64,000 bases of DNA from Devosia sp. FJ2-5-3 (lineage in GTDB: Bacteria > Pseudomonadota > Alphaproteobacteria > Rhizobiales > Devosiaceae). The stretch is taken from NCBI RefSeq assembly GCF_029201545.1, contig NZ_CP104007.1:1894501-1958500 (forward strand). Reading direction: 5' to 3'. Of the stretch, positions 26,310 through 35,263 are shown piece by piece. How positions within the stretch are numbered: the stretch's first letter is position 1; the number at the start of each line of letters is the position of its first letter. The notes under the pieces are model-generated. The model did no database searches. It saw only the letters and a program-made list of their open reading frames with translations, and was not told the DNA's origin. The position numbers were made by a program, and so were the translations under genes.

Positions 26310-27355
26310 TCTCCCCAATCCTCTCGGCCCACGCCGCCGACACCATCATTCTCGACTTTGACATTTTCCTTGCCAGTCAGGCTAAGGAGCACCGCGTCTC
26401 GCAGGCCGCCATCATCTCGGCCCTGCGCCCACGCATGACCCCATCGCAGCCGGAAGTCTCATCCCATGCACCGGCTGCCGATACGCCCGTTACCCAAGCG
26501 GCGGGCGAAACGACGGATGGAGGATCAAACCCGTCCTCCCTCGCTGGCGATCTTCCATCCGTCGCCCCCTCACCAGAACCACAGCCCGTTCCCCCGCCTG
26601 TGCAGGCGGACGCGGCTCCTCACCGCGACGCAACATCGCCAGCGGAGAGCGATACCGCCGAAATCTCCGCACCCCTTCCAAAGAGCAGGACGCCTGGCGG
26701 CACAGCTTCGGATCGATTCCGCGCCCTTGTCGCGGATCGCGAGCCGATGACGGTCAAAGAGGTCGCCCAAGCGTTGGGCTACAAAGCGGTCAGTGCCGTG
26801 CGGCGCATCGGCGAGCAGATCGGGTATGAGTTTCGCAAGGTGCGACGCGACGAGTTCTCGGCCGCAATCAAGGCGGGGCAAAACACTTCGTTTCCAACGC
26901 AGACCGACCTCGTCCGCCAATGCCACGCGCAGAACCCAACTTGGCCCGCGTCCAAAATCGCAGAAGCCACAGGCGTTCCCAAGGCCAATATTCGCGGCCT
27001 TGCTCGTTGGGCGAAGCTTAGCGTGCCCAGTGAGGCGGACTATCTGCGCTCCACCGGTGAATTGCCGCTGCAACCCGAGCCCACGCCTGTGCCAATTACG
27101 GTGTCGCAGCTGGCGCCGGTTATCGTCGATGCCCCGGTTGAACCACAGCGTCTCTCGCCATCCACCCGATTTTACCTGCGGGACAGCCTGGGCCGCTACG
27201 TACACCAGTCGCTTGAATGCTCCCCCGCCGACAACGGCCCGCTGATGACCAGCAACCGCAAGTGGGCGTGGTTTGACACTGAGCAGCGCTTCAAGGGCGC
27301 GGCGAAGAAATGGCCGGAGATCGAGGCTTTCCGCAAAGAGGTGCCCCAGAAATGA
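26306..27355 (+). CDS. phage protein with central helix-turn-helix-like region
   Basis: This 349-residue protein has an N-terminal helix, a long Pro/Ala-rich disordered linker (about residues 45-130), then VADREPMTVKEVAQALGYKA with a DNA-binding look, and a second such region (TWPASKIAEATGVPKANIRG). The C-terminal part ends in a Trp-rich module (SNRKWAWFDTEQRFKGAAKK). I do not recognise the family. It lies between two methyltransferase genes and overlaps both by four bases. Confidence 0.6.
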   Translation: MISPILSAHAADTIILDFDIFLASQAKEHRVSQAAIISALRPRMTPSQPEVSSHAPAADTPVTQAAGETTDGGSNPSSLAGDLPSVAPSPEPQPVPPPVQADAAPHRDATSPAESDTAEISAPLPKSRTPGGTASDRFRALVADREPMTVKEVAQALGYKAVSAVRRIGEQIGYEFRKVRRDEFSAAIKAGQNTSFPTQTDLVRQCHAQNPTWPASKIAEATGVPKANIRGLARWAKLSVPSEADYLRSTGELPLQPEPTPVPITVSQLAPVIVDAPVEPQRLSPSTRFYLRDSLGRYVHQSLECSPADNGPLMTSNRKWAWFDTEQRFKGAAKKWPEIEAFRKEVPQK

Positions 27356-27927
27356 CGATCGGTGCATCCCAGTACGAGCGCATTCAAGGCGAGAAGTATT
27401 TTACACCGGCCTGGCCAACGCAGGCTCTGCTGTCGGTGGAGAGTTTCGGCAAGGTGTGGGACCCCGCAGGCGGGGACGGCGGCATTGTCCGAGCCCTGCC
27501 AACCACCGTGCGCACCCTGGCAACGGACATCGCTCCTGATGCCGCCAACGTCATCCGGCAAGACTTCTTTTACTGCACAGATGGCGATGGCTGGGACATC
27601 GTCACCAATCCGCCATACGGCAAGCAGTCGCGCCTGGCAGTGCGGTTCATCGAGCACGCGCTTGAACTGACGCGGCCCTATGGCGGCAAGGTGGCGATGC
27701 TTCTGAAGGTCGGATTCGACAGCGCCGATGGCCGACGGCACCTATTCGCTGATCATCCTGCATTCGCGGTCGAGTACCGGCTTACCAAGCGCATCCGTTG
27801 GACGAATTTCGACCAGAAAGACAACGGCCCCACCGAGAACCATTTCTGGGCGGTGTGGGATTGGCGCAAGCGCCCGGGCCCAGCGGTCAAGGCCTACCTT
27901 CCATTAGCAGGAGCGAACGATGCTTGA
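27352..27927 (+). CDS. small adenine-type DNA methyltransferase
   Basis: This 191-residue protein has motif I-like WDPAGGDGGIVRAL and catalytic motif IV NPPYGKQSRLA, as in N6-adenine methyltransferases. An FWAVWDW segment follows near the C-terminus. It has no obvious separate target-recognition domain and its site is unknown. The ATG overlaps the previous stop codon. With the cytosine enzyme it gives the phage two modification activities. Confidence 0.8.
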   Translation: MTIGASQYERIQGEKYFTPAWPTQALLSVESFGKVWDPAGGDGGIVRALPTTVRTLATDIAPDAANVIRQDFFYCTDGDGWDIVTNPPYGKQSRLAVRFIEHALELTRPYGGKVAMLLKVGFDSADGRRHLFADHPAFAVEYRLTKRIRWTNFDQKDNGPTENHFWAVWDWRKRPGPAVKAYLPLAGANDA

Positions 27928-28426
27928 ACGCCCAGCACTATACCCATGGAACGACGCCGCAGTGGCTATGCTCAAGAGGCTCTGGATTGACGGTCTGTCC
28001 TGCTCTCAGATCGCAACGGAGCTTGGGCCTGGCTTCACTAAGAACGCTGTCATTGGCAAGGGTCACCGGCTCAAACTGCCGACCAAGCCAAACCCTCAGA
28101 GCAGAGGCCAGAAGAGCGCCATGGGCCGGGCGGCGGCGAAGTCGATCAAGGCCAATCGCCCGAAGAACGGTAAGGGCCAGCCCAAGCCACAGGCCATTGC
28201 TGCACGCATCGCTGGTCCAAAATTTGAAACCGCGCCGTTACCGGAAGAGGAGATGGGCAACGACGTCACCCACCTCATCGGCATCATGGACCTGAAGGCC
28301 CATGACTGCCGCTGGATTTCTGGCGATCCGCTGAACGTCCACGGCTATTGCGGTAAGCGGGCAAAGGAGGATTCGTCCTACTGCGACGAGCACCATGCCC
28401 GCGTTTATATGGGGCACGCACGATGA
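27920..28426 (+). CDS. gcrA: GcrA-family cell-cycle regulator
   Basis: This 168-residue protein matches GcrA. The N-terminal helix-turn-helix is WNDAAVAMLKRLWIDGLSCS, then QIATELGPGFTKNAVIGKGH. A basic linker follows, and the C-terminal sigma-70-contacting part reads HDCRWISGDPLNVHGYCGKR, then YCDEHHARVYMG. In Caulobacter GcrA activates genes at CcrM-methylated GANTC promoters. A phage copy beside two methyltransferases suggests redirection of host cell-cycle transcription; this is inferred. Confidence 0.9.
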   Translation: MLERPALYPWNDAAVAMLKRLWIDGLSCSQIATELGPGFTKNAVIGKGHRLKLPTKPNPQSRGQKSAMGRAAAKSIKANRPKNGKGQPKPQAIAARIAGPKFETAPLPEEEMGNDVTHLIGIMDLKAHDCRWISGDPLNVHGYCGKRAKEDSSYCDEHHARVYMGHAR

Positions 28427-28746
28427 CCCCGCGCCAAGCCAAGCTCGTCACTGCCGCAGAAGCATGTGGCAACGCCGCCAGGACCATCGAGATGGATTTC
28501 CCGCGGTCGGAATTGGACGATCCCATGACCTCGCCGATGCGCCGGGAGTTGATCGCCAGCCGGCAACGCGACGTGGCCGCCTTGAAGCTGGCTGAAGCGT
28601 CGATGATGAAGCTCGCGGACGATCCTGATGCCTACGCGCTTCTGATGGATTTGCGCGATAAGCAGCCCACAGCATTCACGGCCATCATGGTGCTGGTAAA
28701 GATCGAGCTCGATCGGCCAGCGGCAGAGCAAGAGGTGGCGGCATGA
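28423..28746 (+). CDS. small helical phage protein
   Basis: This 107-residue helical protein begins MTPRQAKLVTAAEACGNAAR and overlaps gcrA by four bases. It is followed by a gene on the opposite strand. No family recognised. Confidence 0.55.
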   Translation: MTPRQAKLVTAAEACGNAARTIEMDFPRSELDDPMTSPMRRELIASRQRDVAALKLAEASMMKLADDPDAYALLMDLRDKQPTAFTAIMVLVKIELDRPAAEQEVAA

Positions 28747-28751
28747 AGTTT

Positions 28752-29252
28752 TCAGGCCTGTACCTGCATCGCGCAATGTCCCCGACGAGCAAATCTCCCT
28801 GCGCCTACGCGAAATTTTACCGTGCATCGAATGTAGAACTTGGCCGGCAGGGGCGCCTTTTTGTTCGAGCGATAGACGAAACGGAATTCGGTTGGATTGT
28901 CCGTCGAAATTGGCGCTACAGGCATTTCCAGTTTGAGCACAACCTTTTTGGTCGGCGGCCCAAAGGCCCCATTGGGACTAGGTTTGAAGGAAATGTCGAG
29001 CCCTGCAGGAGTAGAGAACTCGATACTCTGGATGTGAATAGTTTGCCGGTTGTGGTTCCTCACAATCACCTCAAGCGGCCTGCCCATTTCCCCAGCGTGA
29101 AGCCGTTGACCCTTCATATCAAACTGCGGAGCCAAATCCCCTTCCGCAGCTCTCGCCTGCCGTCGGTAATAATGCGCCGCGAGGAGCGCTGCCCCAAGCG
29201 CGAACACACTGACGACCCACGTCCAAAATGCCCAGTCCACCGGCTCATCCAT
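28752..29252 (-). CDS. membrane-anchored protein, candidate moron
   Basis: This 166-residue protein is encoded against the direction of the surrounding replication operon. It has one N-terminal membrane helix (FWTWVVSVFALGAALLAAHY, residues about 9-28) and a beta-rich remainder (VIVRNHNRQTIHIQSIEFST). GAGGGGGAATG lies just before the start. The opposite strand has only a weak overlapping ORF. An independent, lysogeny-expressed gene is likely; function unknown. Confidence 0.6.
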   Translation of the reverse strand: MDEPVDWAFWTWVVSVFALGAALLAAHYYRRQARAAEGDLAPQFDMKGQRLHAGEMGRPLEVIVRNHNRQTIHIQSIEFSTPAGLDISFKPSPNGAFGPPTKKVVLKLEMPVAPISTDNPTEFRFVYRSNKKAPLPAKFYIRCTVKFRVGAGRFARRGHCAMQVQA

Positions 29253-29314
29253 TCATTCCCCCTCTGCTTCCGGCTGGGAAATAGCAGGTCGGCTGAGTTC
29301 TATCGAGTCCTGCA

Positions 29315-31645
29315 ATGAACGACCGTTTCCCCGAAGCCTTCCTCGACGAGTTGCGCGCCGCCGTAGCGATCACCGATGTGGTCGGCCAGCACGTGCAATG
29401 GGACAAGGGGCAGGGTACCGGCGACGTTCGCTGGGCCTGCTGCCCCCTTCATGGCGAAAGCACACCATCCTTCAAGGCCGATGACCGCGAGGGCTATTGG
29501 AAATGCCATGGCTGCGGCGAGGGCGGCGACCAGTTCCAGTTCCTGATCAAGCATCTCGGCATCGAGTTCCCAGAAGCCGTCGCTCAGGTCGCGGCTCTAG
29601 GCGGCATCGCGCTGCCAGAGAACGCGCAGGGCGAGCCTAAGCCCGCTCGACCACCAGAGCAGCCGCGACAGACGAAAACGCCGCCACAGCCATCTGCTGC
29701 AGAGGTGCGACCTCAGATCGTGCGCACCTACGACTACACCGACCGCGACGGCAATCTGCTGTATCAGGTCTGCCGCCTGCAGAAGAAGATGCCAGACGGC
29801 ACCTGGGCACGCACCAAGGACGGCAAGGGGACGTGGAAGAACTTCCTCCAGCGTCGGCCCGACGGGGCAGGTAAATGGATATGGAGCCTCGCGCCGGGCG
29901 AGTTCATGCGTCGGCCCGGCGGCGACTGGAGGCCATTCAATGCCAAGGCCTTCATGGACGGCATGGAGACGCGCTTCTTCGATGCCGGCGCGGAGCACAC
30001 GATCTATCAGCACCCGGCCGTAGAAGTCGCCATTGCCGAGGGCAGGGTGATCCTGCTGACCGAAGGGGAGAAGGATGCTGATACGGCCGCCCATCTCGGC
30101 TTCTGCGGTACGACCAACTCCAGCGGCTCCAAGCACTGGACCGACACCCACGCCGCCTGCTTCCGTGACGCTGATGTCGTGATCTGCCTCGACAATGACG
30201 AGGCCGGTGATCGTGCCGACAAGCTGGCGAAGTCATTGAAGGGCATCGCCCGGCGCATCCGCGTGTTGAACTTCGCTGACCACGTGCCGGGCTTCGACCA
30301 CAAGGGCGACATTACCGACTGGGTCGACAAGTTTGGCGGGAACGCTGAGCAACTACAGGCGATCCTCGACGAGCTGCCAGACTACCGCCCGCATCCGCCT
30401 GCTGGGTTCGGTGCTCGATCCATGCTCAGCCTCGCCGGGAAGCCGATCGAATACGATTGGCTCATCAAGGGCCTAGTCGAGCGAAATGGGGTGTTCATCC
30501 TCGCCGCCGAGAAGCAGGCCGGCAAATCTTTCGTCGTGATGGACATGGGCATGAAGATCGCCCGGGGTCTCCAGTACGGGGACAGGATCACCCGCAAGGG
30601 CATCGTGATCCACATCGCGTGCGAAGACGGCAAGGGCGTCCAGATGCGCGCCGAGGGCTATCGACAGGCCAATAAGATCAGCCCGGACACCGACATTCCC
30701 TACATCATCATGGACCGCGAATTCACGCTGATGATTGACGAGGTCATCGACAAGCTCGTCGCCCAGGTCAAAGCGTGGGAGGACTACTATGGCATGCCGG
30801 TCGAGTTGATCATCATCGACACGCTGTCCGTCGCCACCGAAGGGCTCAATGAGATCGACGGAGCCGAGGTGGGCAAGGTGCTGGCCCGGGTCAACCGTCT
30901 GAAGGACGAAACCGGCGCTGCGATCTGCCTTGTCCACCACATGAACGCATCAGGAGGCCGCGTGCGCGGCCATACCTCGATTGAGGCCAATGTCAGCCAG
31001 GTCTTCGAGATCCGGCCGCTGATGACCATGCCGCAGAACCGCAAGGAATCGCCCCAGCCGGTATTAGACGGTGAGGGCCGGCACATCCGCCAGATCGTGC
31101 TGACGAAGAACAAGAACGGCATCAACAACCTGAAATGGAAGATCGTGCTCGAGGTGGTCAAGCTCGGCATCGACAGTGACGGCGACGAGATCACGACTTG
31201 CATCTGCACGCGGCCGGCGCGCCACAGCAACACGGACATGCCCGAGGATCAGACCAAGCTCGTCGGCGATCAGAAGCTCGTCTTTGATGCCCTGATCGCT
31301 GCACAGGCTGACAGTACCCTCAGTGGGCCGGGATCAGGCAACAAAGCGGTGAACCATACCGACTTCATGACCGCAGTCCGCAAGCGCATGTCGTTCAAGG
31401 CGCCAGAGGAGGAGCAGGAGGCCCGCCAGACCGAATTGGCGGCTTATCTCAAGCGTACCACCACGGCCCTCATCAATGCCGGCTACATGGGCCGGGACAA
31501 TGACAAGCGCATCGTCTGGTGGACCGGCAAGAGCGATCGCCCGCGGTCGCCACGACAGGAGATGGAGCGACCACCGGAGCAGCCCGGCGCGGGCATTGCT
31601 GATGACGTGCGAAAAGACCTCTCAAACGACCCCGTTCCATTCTAA
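29315..31645 (+). CDS. DNA primase-helicase
   Basis: This 776-residue replication protein has three parts. A CHC2-type zinc finger is at residues 42-67 (CCPLHGESTPSF, then CHGCGEGG). A TOPRIM region around residues 245-320 has LLTEGEKDADTAAHLG and VICLDNDEAGDRADKL. A RepA-like AAA ATPase begins near residue 385, with Walker A AAEKQAGKSFVVMDMG and Walker B VELIIIDTLSVATEG. It would prime and unwind phage DNA. It is the main replication gene of the prophage; no separate polymerase is seen. Confidence 0.88.
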   Translation: MNDRFPEAFLDELRAAVAITDVVGQHVQWDKGQGTGDVRWACCPLHGESTPSFKADDREGYWKCHGCGEGGDQFQFLIKHLGIEFPEAVAQVAALGGIALPENAQGEPKPARPPEQPRQTKTPPQPSAAEVRPQIVRTYDYTDRDGNLLYQVCRLQKKMPDGTWARTKDGKGTWKNFLQRRPDGAGKWIWSLAPGEFMRRPGGDWRPFNAKAFMDGMETRFFDAGAEHTIYQHPAVEVAIAEGRVILLTEGEKDADTAAHLGFCGTTNSSGSKHWTDTHAACFRDADVVICLDNDEAGDRADKLAKSLKGIARRIRVLNFADHVPGFDHKGDITDWVDKFGGNAEQLQAILDELPDYRPHPPAGFGARSMLSLAGKPIEYDWLIKGLVERNGVFILAAEKQAGKSFVVMDMGMKIARGLQYGDRITRKGIVIHIACEDGKGVQMRAEGYRQANKISPDTDIPYIIMDREFTLMIDEVIDKLVAQVKAWEDYYGMPVELIIIDTLSVATEGLNEIDGAEVGKVLARVNRLKDETGAAICLVHHMNASGGRVRGHTSIEANVSQVFEIRPLMTMPQNRKESPQPVLDGEGRHIRQIVLTKNKNGINNLKWKIVLEVVKLGIDSDGDEITTCICTRPARHSNTDMPEDQTKLVGDQKLVFDALIAAQADSTLSGPGSGNKAVNHTDFMTAVRKRMSFKAPEEEQEARQTELAAYLKRTTTALINAGYMGRDNDKRIVWWTGKSDRPRSPRQEMERPPEQPGAGIADDVRKDLSNDPVPF

Positions 31646-31656
31646 GCGATACCGAC

Positions 31657-32040
31657 ATGATCAAGAGACCACGCACTTCCCGGTGGCGCCCGGGTCAAGC
31701 CTTCGAAGAAAAGCGCACCAACGCCTGGGCCGCATTTGTCGGTTTTATGCTGGGCCGAGGATATTCCTCGCCGTTGATCGCTCAGCGGCTCGCTGATGGC
31801 ACGAGCGATGCCACCGTTCGGGACATGGCTAAAAAATGGGGCCTGCCCAGTCACGGCCGATCCTCCGAGTGTTTCGTTGTCGTTCCGATGAAGCAGCGCG
31901 ACCGTGCGACGATTGCAGCGAGAGCAGGGCAGGAGGGGTTATCGCAGGAAGAATGGTGTCGCCAGATGCTGGTGGCGGGATCGCGCGAGCGCGCCACCTT
32001 CCGCAATGTCGTGGGCAATGATCGGGGTCAATTCCAATGA
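31657..32040 (+). CDS. small DNA-binding-like phage protein
   Basis: This 127-residue protein contains FMLGRGYSSPLIAQRLADGT-SDATVRDMAKKWGLP, which looks like a helix-turn-helix. It overlaps the next gene by four bases. Lying at the end of the replication operon, it could be a regulator of later genes. No family named. Confidence 0.6.
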   Translation: MIKRPRTSRWRPGQAFEEKRTNAWAAFVGFMLGRGYSSPLIAQRLADGTSDATVRDMAKKWGLPSHGRSSECFVVVPMKQRDRATIAARAGQEGLSQEEWCRQMLVAGSRERATFRNVVGNDRGQFQ

Positions 32041-32540
32041 TCATTGACATTCCGGCCTATGCCAGCGGCGATCAGGCATTGTGGACGCCGAAATTGGTCA
32101 AGGCGGCTCTGGTGCAAGCGCATCAAGTCTACCGTGACACTGTGGGCCGGGTTGGCCCGAACCGCATGCGGGCAATTTGGCCTGACTTCTATCGCGAGTG
32201 GGACGACTGGATTGACCAAGCGGCGACATCGGGGACAGACGCGGCGAAGAAGCGCCGAGGCTGGAGCAGCTTTGAAATTGCCCGGGCTGACATGGTGCTC
32301 TTGGGTTGGAGAGATGAAGCAGGCAAGCATCAGCCTGCATGGCTGAACGGGCCACTGATGGATTATGAGCGCCCCCGGAAGGCTCTCATGGCCTGGGTAA
32401 TGTGCAAGCACCACGGGGTGACAGAGGTAGAGCTATGCCGGCGGGCGAATTGGCCTCGGGCGACGTTCCTGCGGCACAAGGACTTTGCGGCCGGGCGCAT
32501 TGCACATCGGCTCAATCAATTGGGTGTGGAGGTCTGGTGA
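32037..32540 (+). CDS. last gene of the rightward early operon
   Basis: This 167-residue protein ends with EVELCRRANWPRATFLRHKD, then FAAGRIAHRLNQLGVEVW, a probable helix-turn-helix. Similar short proteins lie at the end of phage replication operons. Its position matches that of the late activator (Q) gene in lambdoid phages. Whether it activates late transcription is an inference from position only. Confidence 0.6.
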   Translation: MIIDIPAYASGDQALWTPKLVKAALVQAHQVYRDTVGRVGPNRMRAIWPDFYREWDDWIDQAATSGTDAAKKRRGWSSFEIARADMVLLGWRDEAGKHQPAWLNGPLMDYERPRKALMAWVMCKHHGVTEVELCRRANWPRATFLRHKDFAAGRIAHRLNQLGVEVW

Positions 32541-32546
32541 GGGAGG

Positions 32547-33905
32547 TTAGAACATTCCCGCCTGCCACAGCATTCCCGCCGCAGCAACCAAGCACACCAC
32601 GCCGAACATCAGCCGAGGCATGATCGGCCGGCGGGCTGCAGGAGCCCCATAGAGAGGCGCCAAGACGAATTCCAAGTCTACAGCCTCACCAGTCGCCACC
32701 GGCACCGCATCAAGCCCGCGGGCCACGCGCTGGCGGTTCTCGAATTGCCGGGCCTGATCGGGGCGCTGGGCCGGCAGCACGCCATTGACAACCTCGCGTT
32801 CTTCGTCGGAGATCGGCCCAATCTGCCCATTGGGCTTGGCAATCTTGACGCGCTCCACCGGTGACGGGACACCATCCGCGATCAGCGTTGAGACGAGCGC
32901 TTCACCGACGCCCATTTCCAAAACGGCTTTCTCTACATCAATTGCCGGATTGGGCCGGAAGGCGCGAGCCGCGGCTTTGACGAACCGCTGCTCCTTCGGG
33001 GTGTAGGCGCGCAAGGCGTGCTGAATGCGATTGCCGAGCTGGGCCAGGACACCATCAGGCACATCGGCCGGGGATTGGGTGACGAAATAGACGCCGACGC
33101 CTTTGGAGCGCACGAGGCGCACGACGCGCTCGACGGAGTCCACCAAATTCTTCGGAGCGTCACGGAACAGCAAGTGCGCCTCGTCGAAGAAGAACACGAG
33201 CTTCGGTTTGTCGAGATCGCCGACTTCGGGGAGCTTTCGGAACAGCTCGGTCAGCAGCCAATAGATGAGCGTGCCGTAGAGCTTGGGGGCTTCCATCAAT
33301 TGGTCGGCGTGCAGCAGGCTGACGACGCCGCGCCCGTCGCGTTGCTCGAGTAATTGGACGATGTCGAACGGCGGCTCCCCGAATAGGTTTTCGCCACCCT
33401 GGGATTCCAACGTCAGGATGTTGCGCTGGATGGTGGCGATCGATGCGGCGGTGACATTGCCATATTTCTGGCAGACCTCTTCGCGCTCGTCCTGCATTTC
33501 GACCAGAGCCCAGCGGAGGTCATCAAGGCCGAGAAGATAGTTCTGATCGTCCTCGGCTTTCTTCAGGGCAATTGCCAGTGTCCCGGCCTGCGTCTCGTTG
33601 AGGTTGAGCATGCGGGACAGGAGTACAGCCCCCATCTCCTGCACGCTGGTTTTGATCGGATAACCCTTGGCGCCGAAGACGTCCCAGAGCTTGACGGGTG
33701 AGGCCGTGGCGATGCCGGAAAGATCGCCCTTCACATCGGCAGCGAAGACAGGGACGCCAGCAGCGGAGAACTGCTCTGCCAGCCTCTGGAGTGTCACAGT
33801 CTTGCCGGTGCCTGTCGCCCCCGTCACAAGGCCATGACGGTTGGCAAAGCGGAGAGGGAGGGCGATTGTCTTCCCGGCGTTGGTTTTGCCGATGTCAATT
33901 TGCAT
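32547..33905 (-). CDS. HerA/YjgR-like hexameric ATPase (DUF853-type)
   Basis: This ATPase has 452 residues from the ATG at 33905. Walker A is GLVTGATGTGKTVTLQRLAE, followed by VFAADVKGDLSGIA; Walker B is KLVFFFDEAHLLF, then YFVTQSPADVPDGVLAQLGN and an Arg-rich segment. A hydrophobic C-terminus (PRLMFGVVCLVAAAGMLWQA) could anchor it in the membrane. The YjgR family is chromosomal in many bacteria and its role is unclear; HerA-type ATPases act in DNA translocation and in some anti-phage systems. It is the last gene of the second leftward operon. Confidence 0.82.
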   Translation of the reverse strand: MQIDIGKTNAGKTIALPLRFANRHGLVTGATGTGKTVTLQRLAEQFSAAGVPVFAADVKGDLSGIATASPVKLWDVFGAKGYPIKTSVQEMGAVLLSRMLNLNETQAGTLAIALKKAEDDQNYLLGLDDLRWALVEMQDEREEVCQKYGNVTAASIATIQRNILTLESQGGENLFGEPPFDIVQLLEQRDGRGVVSLLHADQLMEAPKLYGTLIYWLLTELFRKLPEVGDLDKPKLVFFFDEAHLLFRDAPKNLVDSVERVVRLVRSKGVGVYFVTQSPADVPDGVLAQLGNRIQHALRAYTPKEQRFVKAAARAFRPNPAIDVEKAVLEMGVGEALVSTLIADGVPSPVERVKIAKPNGQIGPISDEEREVVNGVLPAQRPDQARQFENRQRVARGLDAVPVATGEAVDLEFVLAPLYGAPAARRPIMPRLMFGVVCLVAAAGMLWQAGMF

Positions 33906-34158
33906 TTCCTTTTCCCTCCGCACTGAAGTGTTGAGCCACTTTGCGCGCCATTGGTAGCGCCCCTGGCATTGTCATCAGTGCCAGTGTGACCGGCACCCAT
34001 TGCGGAATGTCTTTCTCGTCTTCTAGCCAGCGCTCCGCCGTCTTAACGTTGGTGCCAGTGATGCGGCAGAATTCCCGCATGCTGAGGCTCAGATCGTCGA
34101 GTGCCTTGGAGAATTGCGCCGGCATCATTCTGTTTTCGGCGCGGGGGTATTGCTTCAA
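33895..34158 (-). CDS. small helix-turn-helix-like protein
   Basis: This 87-residue protein starts at TTG after GAGGAGCAAGACCC. It contains SMREFCRITGTNVKTAERWL-EDEKDIPQWV, a typical DNA-binding helix pair for choosing a start in such small regulators. One copy of the 12-base element lies 19 bases before the start. It overlaps the HerA-like gene. Confidence 0.65.
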   Translation of the reverse strand: MKQYPRAENRMMPAQFSKALDDLSLSMREFCRITGTNVKTAERWLEDEKDIPQWVPVTLALMTMPGALPMARKVAQHFSAEGKGNAN

Positions 34159-34248
34159 GGGTCTTGCTCCTCAGCTTGGCATGAGCGCCGTGGTGGTCCG
34201 CGTATTCTGCCATCTGACATCAAGGGCGCAAACCGTGAAATGGTCCGA

Positions 34249-34659
34249 CTAGGCCACGGCCCGGATAGGATTGGCCTTGCGACCCAGACCATTGTCTTTG
34301 GCCAGCTGAGAGCGGCGCGCCGAATAGGCAGCAGCGGTCATGGGGTAGTCTGCAGGAAGGCCCCATTTCGCCCGGTATTCGTCCGGCGTCAGGTTGTAGT
34401 GGGTCCGCAGATGCCGCTTGAGAGATTTGAACTTCTTGCCGTCTTCTAGGCAGATTATGAACTCCGGCGTTACCGACTTGCGGACGGGCACAGCGGGCTC
34501 GATTGCGGGCGCTGGTGGCGCGGCAATAGCTCCCAGAGCGGCCAAAGACGCATGGACGGACGAAATCAGGGCAGGCAATTCGGACGGTGGAATGGTGTTG
34601 TGGCTGACAAAGGCACACACGATCTCAACGGTGCGGAAAGTATTTGGGTCTGCGGTCAA
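34249..34659 (-). CDS. MucR/Ros-family zinc-finger regulator
   Basis: This 136-residue protein starts at TTG (34659) after GGAG. The zinc finger ICLEDGKKFKSLKRHLRTHY uses Cys70, Asp73, His83 and His87, as in rhizobial MucR, and is followed by LTPDEYRAKWGLPADYPMTA. MucR/Ros proteins are heterochromatin-like regulators that bind AT-rich promoters. A phage copy could silence or counter-silence host genes. It is the first of two such genes in this prophage. Confidence 0.88.
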   Translation of the reverse strand: MTADPNTFRTVEIVCAFVSHNTIPPSELPALISSVHASLAALGAIAAPPAPAIEPAVPVRKSVTPEFIICLEDGKKFKSLKRHLRTHYNLTPDEYRAKWGLPADYPMTAAAYSARRSQLAKDNGLGRKANPIRAVA

Positions 34660-34693
34660 TTTTGTTCTCCAAGCAGGTGTGAAAGGACAGGGC

Positions 34694-34954
34694 TTAGGCG
34701 GGTTGCATTGGTGGCTCCAGCGCACCCGTCACATAGTTGGCGTCCCAGCCATCTGCATGCATGCGCTCGAACCTGGCGACCTTCGAGGGAGACGCGATAT
34801 AGGCGCCCTCGCGGTTGACCCAGCGGCATTTCAGGCCATCGCCGATCAGGCGGGCGGCGCGGGTCTTTAAGCCGGTTTTCGAGGGGCAGCGAACGGCAAG
34901 CATGCCCTTTGCATAGCTGGCGCGGGTCACGGAATATTCTGCGGTTGGTGGCAT
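34694..34954 (-). CDS. small basic phage protein
   Basis: This 86-residue protein begins MPPTAEYSVTRASYAKGMLA after AAGGAGATTTCCGA. It contains GLKTRAARLIGDGLKCRWVN and ARFERMHADGWDANYVTGAL. A 12-base element copy lies 24 bases upstream. No family recognised. Confidence 0.6.
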   Translation of the reverse strand: MPPTAEYSVTRASYAKGMLAVRCPSKTGLKTRAARLIGDGLKCRWVNREGAYIASPSKVARFERMHADGWDANYVTGALEPPMQPA

Positions 34955-35044
34955 TCGGAAATCTCCTTGTTACGGGTTGGCATGAGTGCCGAGGGAGGCG
35001 GGCAGGGCCCGCGCATGGTGGGCCTGTGGCCCAAACATTGGGGT

Positions 35045-35260
35045 TCATGAGTGCGGCGGCTCCTCTGCTTCGTCTGCCTCCTCAATCAGGCAGGCGATTG
35101 GGTCTGTAGCTATTGCGCAGGGGATCACCTGAGCGGGCTGGGCAATGGCGGGGAGGGTGGCGAGCACTCCCACGGCGCCGCCGCTGATGAAGCTCGAGGC
35201 CACGGCGGCAATCACAAGGGCCATGGTGGGATCGCGTCGGAAGCGAGTGATGGTCTGCAC
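35045..35260 (-). CDS. small membrane or exported peptide
   Basis: This 71-residue protein starts at GTG (35260), six bases from the previous stop codon and after GGAGGG. A hydrophobic stretch (MALVIAAVASSFISGGAVGV, residues about 13-32) could be a signal or an anchor. The C-terminal part has two Cys and an acidic tail. Unknown function. Confidence 0.55.
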   Translation of the reverse strand: MQTITRFRRDPTMALVIAAVASSFISGGAVGVLATLPAIAQPAQVIPCAIATDPIACLIEEADEAEEPPHS

Positions 35261-35263
35261 CTC

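Noticed and set aside
28743..29318. 191-residue plus-strand ORF
   Set aside because: It overlaps the minus-strand membrane-protein gene; the minus frame has a membrane helix and a better ribosome-binding site.
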